From: Anaerolineae bacterium
GTDB lineage: Bacteria > Chloroflexota > Anaerolineae > Aggregatilineales > Phototrophicaceae
Direction: 5' to 3'
Length of the DNA: 64,000 nucleotides
Assembly: GCA_019912965.1 (NCBI GenBank)
Contig: JAIOHM010000143.1
Location: forward strand, 1 to 64,000
Shown piece by piece: positions 42,841 to 50,226 of the stretch. Both the position numbers and the translations under genes were made by a program. The notes under the pieces were generated by a model. The model was not told the DNA's origin and made no database searches. It saw only the letters and a program-made list of their open reading frames with translations. The stretch's first letter is position 1; every line of letters starts with the position of its first letter.

Positions 42841-43863
42841 TCAAAGGGCTGGAACGCGCTGGTCGAGCATGACGGATGCGCCATCGAAGTCGAAGCGAAA
42901 ATCCATTCGTGCCAACCCCTGTGCCGCCAAAGCCGCTGTGACCGCAGGCTGTTTATCCTCATGGCAGTACAGCATCAAGAATCCGCCGCCGCCTGCTCCC
43001 GTGATCTTGCCACCAATTACACCGTTTTGCCGGGCTGTTTCATAAGCCAGATCAATCTGGTTGTTGGTGATGTCGCTGGTCACGCCGCGTTTTTGCACCC
43101 ATGATTGGTGCAGTAAATCGCCAAAATCGTCCAGTCGCCCTTCCTGAATCGCGTTCAATATATCGAAGCCCAGTGCTTTGATGCGATGCATTCGCTCCAA
43201 CGTAGCCTGATTTTGTTCACGGCTGGCGTTAGACTGATTTTTCAAAATCTTCTCGGAATTGCGCGACTTACCTGTAAAGAACAGCATCAGCCGTCGCTGG
43301 AAGGTATCCAGCACCCCCGGCGGTGTGGTGACCGGGTGAACTGTGGTGGCATCTTTGGTGAAAACGATCTGATTCAGCCCACCCATTGTCGCGCCATATT
43401 CATCCTGTTTGCCGCTGGGCAGTCGCAATTTATTGATGCCGATGTCGCAGGCCATTTCCGCGATGTCGATCTTGCTCATGCTGCGCCCATGCCATGCTGC
43501 TAGTGCCGTAATCATCGACACTGCCACTGCGCCCGAACCGCCCAATCCCGTTCCCGGCGGAATCTGTGAAGCCAGAAATACATCCAGCCCTTCCACCTGC
43601 GGGAATTCGCGCAGAACTGCCTTTACCAGACCCAGATCATCAGCTGTATCGAAATCCTGTCCGGGTTCATGGCGGTAAAAGGCCCTAAAATCCGACGAAA
43701 TAATCTGCAAGGCGTCGCCCGCCCCGCGTGAAATGAAGGTGTATACGTAGCGATTAATCGCAGTACTGAGGACAGCGCCACCAAACTGCATATAATAAGC
43801 AGGCAGGTCGGTGCCGCCGCCACCAAAACTAATCCGAACCGGAGCGCGGGCGATGAGCAGCAA
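42841..43863 (-). CDS. hddA: GHMP kinase, D-glycero-D-manno-heptose 7-phosphate kinase
   Basis: The 340-residue GHMP kinase resembles HddA. It starts RAPVRISFGGGGTDLPAYYMQFGGAVLSTAINRYVY, has the ATP loop PPGTGLGGSGAVAVSM and the region INKLRLPSGKQDEYGATMGGLNQIVF, and ends with GKITGAGGGGFLMLYC. HddA phosphorylates heptose 7-phosphate at the anomeric carbon with alpha specificity, leading to GDP-heptose. The start is TTG with a perfect AGGAGG 5 bases upstream. It is the first gene of the heptose run, with gmhA and gmhB downstream. Confidence 0.88.
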   Translation of the reverse strand: MLLIARAPVRISFGGGGTDLPAYYMQFGGAVLSTAINRYVYTFISRGAGDALQIISSDFRAFYRHEPGQDFDTADDLGLVKAVLREFPQVEGLDVFLASQIPPGTGLGGSGAVAVSMITALAAWHGRSMSKIDIAEMACDIGINKLRLPSGKQDEYGATMGGLNQIVFTKDATTVHPVTTPPGVLDTFQRRLMLFFTGKSRNSEKILKNQSNASREQNQATLERMHRIKALGFDILNAIQEGRLDDFGDLLHQSWVQKRGVTSDITNNQIDLAYETARQNGVIGGKITGAGGGGFLMLYCHEDKQPAVTAALAAQGLARMDFRFDFDGASVMLDQRVPAL

Positions 43864-44098
43864 GTTGGCCTCCTTTGTAGATGGGTTGTGCTTTACGCTT
43901 TTATCATAATCGACAACCCGCCTGTATACCTTCCAAAACTTATAACGAGTTTGTAAAAACGGTCAAAGTTCATGAATTTTTCACATCTGGTGGCTATCTT
44001 CAAACCCGTTTCAGTCCATGCCGCTATTTGACAGTCCAGCCATTACCCTGTAAAACAGGTAGGGAGCATGTCATAATCAGATTTGTATCCCTATTGGG

Positions 44099-44104
44099 TA
44101 TAAT
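44099..44104 (+). promoter_or_regulatory. Possible -10 box of the LysM-DUF4397 operon
   Basis: A perfect TATAAT lies 114 bases before the LysM gene start. No convincing -35 element is found 16-18 bases upstream. Confidence 0.35.
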
Positions 44105-44165
44105 TTCAACAGAAACGGCGATGACAATTTACTGTATTACACATATTCCCCATTCTTCACGGCTT

Positions 44166-44193
44166 GGTACTCGGTACTCGGTACTCGGTACTC
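44166..44193. repeat. GGTACTC tandem repeat, four units
   Basis: Four exact copies of the heptamer GGTACTC are joined head to tail, 25 bases before the ATG of the LysM gene. Each unit contains the palindrome GTAC. It could be a dispersed intergenic element or a slippage-prone tract in the 5' untranslated region. Confidence 0.85.
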
Positions 44194-44218
44194 ATCGCTT
44201 ATCATTCATTATCTACTT

Positions 44219-44746
44219 ATGATTGGTCGCTGGATTCGACGCCTGCTCATTCTTGCACTGCTCGTCACTGTCTTCGGGGGTGTAGGCTTTTTTATCGCGC
44301 GAGGAATGCAGCAGGAATTGGCAAATCATTATGCTACATCCGTCGCGCTGGCAGTGGATACAGCAGTAGCAGGTGCACTTTTCGATGCGACCCGTACTGC
44401 GGAAGCTGCGCTGCCCCATTATATCCTTTATCAAACGGGTCCCGCCGAGCGCTTGTTGGATATTGCTGAAACCTATAACACAACCATTGATGTGATACGC
44501 ATGGCAAATAATCTGCTGCCAACAGTAGATGCGGGCAATGGTGAAGAAATTATCGTCCCGGTCGGTGTGCAGTTCCTGGATCCGCCGCGTCGTTTTGAAC
44601 TTTATATTGGTGGGGCAGACGATACCTTGGAACGACTGGCAACCCGGTTTAATGCACCACTGGAAATCATGCAATCTGATAACCCGATTCTGGCACAGCG
44701 GGGGATTAACCCTGGCGATGTCGTTTTTATCCCGCGCCTGCTCTAG
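44219..44746 (+). CDS. Membrane-anchored protein with two LysM-like domains
   Basis: The 175-residue protein has an N-terminal membrane anchor (about 8-28, LLILALLVTVFGGVGFFIARGM). Two LysM-like modules follow, at about residues 65-118 (YILYQTGPAERLLDIAETYNTTIDVIRMANNLL...EEIIVPVG) and 128-175 (YIGGADDTLERLATRFNAPLEIMQSDNPIL...INPGDVVFIPRLL). LysM units bind peptidoglycan or other N-acetylglucosamine polymers. It is the first gene of a three-gene operon of exported proteins, 16 bases before the next. Confidence 0.85.
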   Translation: MIGRWIRRLLILALLVTVFGGVGFFIARGMQQELANHYATSVALAVDTAVAGALFDATRTAEAALPHYILYQTGPAERLLDIAETYNTTIDVIRMANNLLPTVDAGNGEEIIVPVGVQFLDPPRRFELYIGGADDTLERLATRFNAPLEIMQSDNPILAQRGINPGDVVFIPRLL

Positions 44747-44762
44747 TAATTGGATATAAACC

Positions 44763-47024
44763 TTGAAAGCAAACGCTCGTCAATACAGACCTAAAACGAT
44801 GGGTACAGCCGTTTCTCGATCTAGCGGGAACGGTCGCGTTTTGCCCACTATTTTCCTGTCGTTGTGGGTCGTGATGATTGTGTTAGCCGCCTGTGAACCC
44901 ACCATCCCGAATGTTCCAGCAATTACAGTGGTCATCACAGCAGTGGATGACACCGATGCATTGGCAGATGCAGTAACACGAGAAGTTGGCGCGACAGTAC
45001 AGGCATGGATGGGCGAGACGGCAACGGTGATGGCACAAGGTGGCGTTACACTGACGCCATCAATCACACCAACGCCTACTGTGACAGAAACACCCAGCCC
45101 AACACGTTTTGTGACCAATACCCCAACGCGAATCCCCAGTGAAACACCCACATCGACCTATGCGCCATTTGATACGAATACTCCGTCAGCACCCATTGAT
45201 CCCGAAACAGCCTGGGTAAGGGTGGCACACGCTTGGCGTGAAGTCGGTTCTCTTCTAGGGCAGACCACCCCGGTTGATGTGTACATCAATGACGAACGGG
45301 TTGAACGCAATCTTGATCTGGGTGAGGCCAGCAACTACCTTCAGGTTGCGCCCGGTGCGGTGCGCGTTAGTATTCGCCCGGTTGATGCTGATGTTTCCAA
45401 TGCGGCGAAAACCCCGCCATTGGCAAGCACAGTGGTGGAAATTGCTCCCGGTGGTGTGGTCACCACACTGGTTCTCAATAGTGACCCCGGTGCACGGCTT
45501 CTGCCGTTGCAGGAAGATCCCGCACCGCTGCCTTCCGGTCTTGCACGCCTGACAGTTGTTCAGTCCAATTCGGTATTGCTTCCGGTCAATATGCTGCTGC
45601 TCTCGCAGGGACGTGCACTGGGCTATAACTTTAGCAATGGGGATGTTGTTGGCCCGGTAGACATGCCGAGTGAAAGCTACATCATTGACCTTTATGATGC
45701 CGAGGAACCAGCCCAGCAGATTATGCCGCTGCCTCCCATGACTCTGGCAAATCGTGTCAGCTACATTCTGGTGCTTGTGCCACCCTCAAGAGCCGAAGAA
45801 AATCTGAGCGGTACACTGCTGTTCACCAGCACTACGCGCCGCGTCTCTACGGATATTGGTGCGCGGTTCATTAATCTGGCGCAGGGGGCTGGCCCGATCA
45901 CCATCCGGCTCGATGGGCAGAATGTTCTGAGTAACTTCCCGGTTGGTTCGATTTCTGATTCAATCCCGGTTTCATATCTGGGATCAACTGCCATCGTTAC
46001 CGATTCTCAAGATCGCCCAATTTTTTCCAACCAGCTTGGCCCCTGGACAGTGCCGGAAGAACAGGGAACTGACAAGATTGTGATGTTTGTCGATGGCCCC
46101 TCTACATCCGGGTCTGTGCAGCTTGGTATGACGGTTTTTTCACAAAATCCGCCGCCTTCTGCTATTAATGCCAGCATCCGGTTGATTCATGGTCTACCCA
46201 ATACACTCCCGCTAATTCTGGAAATTCGCCCGGTGCGTACCACCAGCCGGACAAATGAGTTTAATACGCCCGTTTTCGAGCAAATTGGGGAAGATGTTTT
46301 GCCGTGGGTTGTGGTAGGTCGCTCGGATTTCGGGCAGGCATCGGTTTATGTGGGCAAAACGCCTGAACTGTATGATATTCGGGTGCGGTTGGAAGGCAGC
46401 CCCAGCACGATTGGGGAACTCAAGAGCATTCAACTGCTGGCAGGTGGAACCTATGATTTCATCGCTGTTCCCGGCCCGGAATCGGGTTCAGCGGACTTGG
46501 TATTACTCCAGCCCGATGTACAGATTACCTCGCTGTCTTCAGGGGAAGGTAATCCTACTGCGGTTTACGAAGCAGTCGCTGCGACTTTAACAGCACAAGC
46601 GCCTCAAATCACCAGCACACCAACGCGCTCCAGCACGGCCACACCAACCGGAACGCCGATTGCGACTAATACTCCCCGTCCATCTAACACACCCAGCATT
46701 CCACCGCCGCTGCTTGGGATTATTCCCTCTGCGCCGAATACAACTGCGAGTGTAGTCACGTTGGATGGGCTGAATTTCTCGCCCAACCAACCGTATCAGG
46801 TCACGCTGGACGACTCGACGACGCCAATTTTTGATAGTACCACTAACGGCAATGGCTCAATCACCGACAGTTTGCAACTCCCTGCCGATACCCTGCCCGG
46901 CCCGCACATTTTGCGTGTATGTGTGGATTGTCAGCGCGGCCCGCGTGGCGCGAACCAGACAGCCTATGCGGTTGTTTTGGTTGCCAGCCTGGAGCTGACA
47001 CCATCGCCCACGCCGGAGCCGTAA
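44763..47024 (+). CDS. Lipoprotein with repeated DUF4397 domains
   Basis: The 753-residue protein has a long N-terminal segment ending in a lipobox (LAAC, Cys44), so it is probably a lipoprotein. The listed start is TTG; ATG at 44799 (residue 13) leaves a more normal signal peptide. A Thr/Pro-rich linker (about 98-145) leads to several DUF4397 units, of the type VRVAHAWREVG..VDVYINDERVERNLDLGEASNYLQVAPGAVRVSIRP. A second Thr/Ser/Pro linker (about 615-650) precedes a C-terminal Ig/IPT-like beta domain (VVTLDGLNFSPNQPYQVTL). DUF4397 is a secreted beta-sandwich of unknown role. The middle gene of the operon. Confidence 0.85.
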   Translation: MKANARQYRPKTMGTAVSRSSGNGRVLPTIFLSLWVVMIVLAACEPTIPNVPAITVVITAVDDTDALADAVTREVGATVQAWMGETATVMAQGGVTLTPSITPTPTVTETPSPTRFVTNTPTRIPSETPTSTYAPFDTNTPSAPIDPETAWVRVAHAWREVGSLLGQTTPVDVYINDERVERNLDLGEASNYLQVAPGAVRVSIRPVDADVSNAAKTPPLASTVVEIAPGGVVTTLVLNSDPGARLLPLQEDPAPLPSGLARLTVVQSNSVLLPVNMLLLSQGRALGYNFSNGDVVGPVDMPSESYIIDLYDAEEPAQQIMPLPPMTLANRVSYILVLVPPSRAEENLSGTLLFTSTTRRVSTDIGARFINLAQGAGPITIRLDGQNVLSNFPVGSISDSIPVSYLGSTAIVTDSQDRPIFSNQLGPWTVPEEQGTDKIVMFVDGPSTSGSVQLGMTVFSQNPPPSAINASIRLIHGLPNTLPLILEIRPVRTTSRTNEFNTPVFEQIGEDVLPWVVVGRSDFGQASVYVGKTPELYDIRVRLEGSPSTIGELKSIQLLAGGTYDFIAVPGPESGSADLVLLQPDVQITSLSSGEGNPTAVYEAVAATLTAQAPQITSTPTRSSTATPTGTPIATNTPRPSNTPSIPPPLLGIIPSAPNTTASVVTLDGLNFSPNQPYQVTLDDSTTPIFDSTTNGNGSITDSLQLPADTLPGPHILRVCVDCQRGPRGANQTAYAVVLVASLELTPSPTPEP

Positions 47025-47040
47025 GTATGAAGGAATTGAC

Positions 47041-48858
47041 ATGCTCAAAAAGCTGATCAGTCTGCTGATCGTTGCCATCGCCTTTATGGGCTTTGCGGTA
47101 CGTTTGGAAGCCCAACAACCACAGGTGAATCTCGGTAATCTGCGTGTAGTCAATGCGCTGGTTGGTGTGGGCGCTGTGGATGTGTTTCTGGATGGTGAGC
47201 GCGTTGCCTATGGGCTGGAGCCGGAACAGGCCACACCTTATCTGTTTGTGCTGGCCGGCAATCACAATTTGACGGTGCGCCCGATCAATGCTGATGAACT
47301 TTCTACGCCGATTGCCGATGTGCTCATTGACCTCGTGCCAAACGGCAGCCAGACGGCTATCATTTATCAGAAACAGTTTGCAGTGCCGGGTGAAAATCTG
47401 ACCTCGGCGCAATCTGGTGCGGTTTTTGTCATTGATGACGACCGCAGTCCCATCCGGCTCGGCAAAACCCGTCTGACAGCGATTCATCTGGCACTGGGTA
47501 CGCCGCAGCCGTTGACGATAGGTTATCCATCCGGCGAAGCGCTGCTTTACCGTCTAAATCTTGAACAGGCTTATGGCACGATTGATATTGATTCGGGCGC
47601 TTACCCGCTGGCGGTGATGGATGCCGATAGCCCTGATAACCTGATTTTGCAGCGTTTTGGCGAGGCGAATTTTTACGGCAATACGCTTTATACCCTGATC
47701 GTTGTTCCAGATGTCGCGCCCGCAGTCGGGAATGCGCTGGAAGCTGTTTCGCCTGATCCACGTATGTTCATTATCAGCGCGCCGCTCGACCCACCCAGCG
47801 GTGACGGCTTGCGGTTGCGGATTATGCATACGGCCCACGATACTGCTGTGCTTGACATCTACATAGACGAACGACTGGTTGCCAGTCGTGTTAATTACGG
47901 ACGCTTCACCGAATATCTTGGTCTTGCCAATTATGGTCATACTATTACTATTCGACGTTTTGGTGCATCGCTGGATGAACCGCCATTGGGGCGTGCCTTG
48001 TTCACCATCACCCCCGAAAATACCACCCAGCTTAACTGGACGTTGCTGCTGGTCAATTCCAATGAGGCTAATACGGCTGCACTTCAGGCCAATGCTGCTG
48101 CCCCCGGTGAAGGAGTCAACGCACCGATTGTGTTTAATACTCCCGGTGGCGCTGTAATGGTTACGTTGCTGCCGGATAATATCTCGGAAACGCAGCGTGA
48201 TTTCGCCCGTGTTCGGGTTATCAATGCCGCTGATGGTGTGCCCGCGCTGCGTTTGCTCACCAAAGCCTTTCCACCGCCGGAACCTGTTCCCGGTGTGACA
48301 CCCACACCTGCGCCGCCACCCACACCCGGCCCGACGCCCACGCCCGCATCTGTTACAGAAGGGGTAGTGTTTGGAGCAGAAGCCAACGAGGCCGAAATTC
48401 CGGCAGGTTTCTATGAAGACCTGACCTTCGTACCAGAAGGCAGCACGGGTGTTTTGGAACGCATTCAGAATGTGCAGTTGGTAGCCGGAGTGGTCTATAC
48501 TTTCGTGCTGGTTGGGTCGCCTGCGGGCAATCCACCACTGGATTTGATTATGCTGGAAGATTACGGCACAGGCCTGCCAATTGAACGGCTGTACTCCGGG
48601 GTTATCACGACAGCATCCGCCCGCATTCGTGCCACACCCAGCACTAACGGGGCACAAGTTGCCGCCTTGACGAATGGCACAGAAGTTGAGGTACTCGGTC
48701 GCAACCGTACCAGTGAATGGCTGCGTATCCGCTTCATCAACCCGTTGAACAGCACCCGTCTGGAAGGCTGGATTTCGGCGACAGCAGGTATCATCCGCGT
48801 CTCGCGGTTGGGCGTCCCGGTCAACGTGGCTGCACTGCCCGAATACACCGGGCCGTAA
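47041..48858 (+). CDS. Exported DUF4397 protein with C-terminal SH3 domain
   Basis: The 605-residue protein has a clear signal peptide (to about residue 25, RLEAQQP). DUF4397-type units follow, such as LRVVNALVGVGAVDVFLDGERVAYGLEPEQATPYLFVLAGNHNLTVRPINA and LRIMHTAHDTAVLDIYIDERLVASRVNYGRFTEYLGL. A Pro/Thr linker lies at about 415-440, and a bacterial SH3 domain at about 520-590 (SARIRATPSTNGAQVAALTNGTEVEVLG). It shares its domain type with the preceding gene 16 bases upstream, so both likely act together at the cell surface. A strong terminator follows. Confidence 0.87.
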   Translation: MLKKLISLLIVAIAFMGFAVRLEAQQPQVNLGNLRVVNALVGVGAVDVFLDGERVAYGLEPEQATPYLFVLAGNHNLTVRPINADELSTPIADVLIDLVPNGSQTAIIYQKQFAVPGENLTSAQSGAVFVIDDDRSPIRLGKTRLTAIHLALGTPQPLTIGYPSGEALLYRLNLEQAYGTIDIDSGAYPLAVMDADSPDNLILQRFGEANFYGNTLYTLIVVPDVAPAVGNALEAVSPDPRMFIISAPLDPPSGDGLRLRIMHTAHDTAVLDIYIDERLVASRVNYGRFTEYLGLANYGHTITIRRFGASLDEPPLGRALFTITPENTTQLNWTLLLVNSNEANTAALQANAAAPGEGVNAPIVFNTPGGAVMVTLLPDNISETQRDFARVRVINAADGVPALRLLTKAFPPPEPVPGVTPTPAPPPTPGPTPTPASVTEGVVFGAEANEAEIPAGFYEDLTFVPEGSTGVLERIQNVQLVAGVVYTFVLVGSPAGNPPLDLIMLEDYGTGLPIERLYSGVITTASARIRATPSTNGAQVAALTNGTEVEVLGRNRTSEWLRIRFINPLNSTRLEGWISATAGIIRVSRLGVPVNVAALPEYTGP

Positions 48859-48872
48859 TTGTTCATAATCGC

Positions 48873-48903
48873 AGGGGAGGGTCTGCTGAAGACCTTCCCT
48901 TTT
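48873..48903 (+). terminator. Intrinsic terminator of the LysM-DUF4397 operon
   Basis: AGGGGAGGGTCT pairs with AGACCTTCCCTT (two G-T pairs) around a 5-base loop and runs into TTTT. It lies 15 bases after the stop and overlaps the stop of the convergent VOC gene. Confidence 0.8.
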
Positions 48904-49579
48904 ACCCTCGTATCATCCGCACCTGATACGGCAAACCCGGAACGCTAAAATCGCCTTCAGGTTCCCCGATAATCGTCACCTGAACCGGCTGAAAATCGGC
49001 AACAATACCCGTTTCCGGTGACCAGATGCGTCCACGCTTGACCGTGATAAATAATCCCAATTCGTCACCCACCGCCGTAAAATTCTGACTGCCTGCACCG
49101 TCATAGACCCCAATACCCAATGCTGAGTTAATTGCTTCAACTGTGCCCTTTACATCATCGGTTGCCAGCCCGATTTCGCTGACCGAAAGGATACTGTTTT
49201 CGTCAAATGGACGATCAGTCGCGTTTGGTTGATTATGGCGGGCGATGAATTCCAGAATGTTACCCGCCGGATCATAGAAATAAACCGCGTCTGCGTTCCA
49301 GTTGGGAAAATGAAAACGAACCTCGCCATCTTTAAATGCCAGCGATGTGCGCTTTTCCAGCCAACGAATGGCGTCCTCGAATTGGTTTTCAGGGATATCG
49401 AACCCAAAGTGATACGGCCCGGCCTGTGAATCGCGCTCAAAAATCAGTCGTGTATTCCCGGCTTGAAAGGTCAACATTTCAGAGGATGAGTCGAGCAAGG
49501 GTAAACCGAGCGTCTCGGCATAGAAAGCGCGTTGTGCGTTTAAATCAGCCGTGTGCAGACGGAGTTCAACTATTCGCAT
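48902..49579 (-). CDS. VOC superfamily (glyoxalase/dioxygenase-type) protein
   Basis: The 225-residue protein consists of two vicinal-oxygen-chelate modules. The N-terminal one includes VELRLHTADLNAQRAFYAETLGLPLLDSS, RLIFERDSQAGPYHFGFDIPENQFEDAIRWLEKRT and AVYFYDPAGNILEFIARHN. The second half begins near SVSEIGLATDDVKGTVEAINSALGI. These enzymes chelate a divalent metal with His/Glu (here His8-region, His in YHFGF and Glu in LEFIAR). The substrate is unknown. ATG at 49579 is chosen because the longer frame only adds unrelated residues. Confidence 0.88.
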   Translation of the reverse strand: MRIVELRLHTADLNAQRAFYAETLGLPLLDSSSEMLTFQAGNTRLIFERDSQAGPYHFGFDIPENQFEDAIRWLEKRTSLAFKDGEVRFHFPNWNADAVYFYDPAGNILEFIARHNQPNATDRPFDENSILSVSEIGLATDDVKGTVEAINSALGIGVYDGAGSQNFTAVGDELGLFITVKRGRIWSPETGIVADFQPVQVTIIGEPEGDFSVPGLPYQVRMIRG

Positions 49580-49685
49580 GATGAGAGTCCTTTTGTTGTT
49601 GATCTCATCATCGCAAACGTATCGGTTTATCACATCCTGCAATCGGTCAATCAGCTACTGTACGATTGGCGGATACCATGCCGAT

Positions 49686-50114
49686 TTAGCCTGCAAAAAC
49701 GGTGTTCCAGTCGATCCCCTGTGTCAGACCGGGCTTTAATTTTTCGAGGTGTGTCAGTGCTTCTTCAACTTTTTTATACATCACCGACTCCCCCTTTTTG
49801 GGATCAGCCGCGAATTTGGAAAACAGGTTGACGAAGATGGTGGAGATAATGTCTTCGCTGAATGCCACTCCACCGCCATAGTTTGGGTGCTGCGTCAGTT
49901 TGCCCAACCGTTGCAAAGTGTTCACATCCACAATCCGCGCCAGCCGCAGATCAGACAGGAAATACAACGGATGTTCAGCCTGTTCCAGTAAACGACGCAG
50001 TTCATCAATGAAAGCCGCCTCAGGCTGGGTCGTCTCTTTATGGATTTTGTGCCATTTGATGAAAACCAGTTCGTCCGAAAGAAGCGAGAGCGTGTAAAAG
50101 GCCATGTACGGCAT
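49686..50114 (-). CDS. Small protein, possible SpoIIAA/STAS-like, 142 residues
   Basis: The protein starts MPYMAFYTLSLLSDELVFIKWH with GGAGG 7 bases before the ATG at 50114; the frame extends further but without a site. I do not recognise a named family. The middle, HPLYFLSDLRLARIVDVNTLQRLGKLTQHPNYGGGVAF, and the end, VEEALTHL, can be aligned by eye with the two proteins at 57778 and 58441, which have the same order D-[FL]-R...N-x-L...then an EA-x2-L helix. That alternating strand/helix pattern resembles the SpoIIAA/STAS fold. The alignment is weak and needs a profile search. Confidence 0.7.
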   Translation of the reverse strand: MPYMAFYTLSLLSDELVFIKWHKIHKETTQPEAAFIDELRRLLEQAEHPLYFLSDLRLARIVDVNTLQRLGKLTQHPNYGGGVAFSEDIISTIFVNLFSKFAADPKKGESVMYKKVEEALTHLEKLKPGLTQGIDWNTVFAG

Positions 50115-50191
50115 CGACCAGCCTCCAAAATCTGCTGTGATGGACGATGCGGTTATTCTAACATGAGGCAACTTGCACAAACACAAAATGC

Positions 50192-50219
50192 CAGGGGCGA
50201 ACCGTGAAGTCCGCCCCTG
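50192..50219 (-). terminator. CAGGGGCG hairpin after the ABC-F gene
   Basis: CAGGGGCG pairs with CGCCCCTG around a 12-base loop, 8 bases after the ABC-F stop on the minus strand; GGCATTTTGTGTTT follows. The core belongs to the GGGGCG hairpin group of this window. Confidence 0.6.
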
Positions 50220-50226
50220 AACCATC

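Larger units (their letters stand above)
43864..44218. other. Divergent intergenic region, hddA and LysM operon
   Basis: This 355-base gap holds the upstream regions of two divergent operons. Toward hddA there are AGGAGG (43869-43874) and a TATGAT on the minus strand (43903-43908). Toward the LysM gene there are a small hairpin (44047-44059, CCTGT/ACAGG), a TATAAT (44099-44104) and a GGTACTC tandem repeat. No frame here is protein-like. Confidence 0.6.

Noticed and set aside
47554..48657. 367-codon minus-strand frame opposite a DUF4397 gene
   Set aside because: It is antisense to a gene with a signal peptide and clear domains; composition is rich in Arg, Gln and His.
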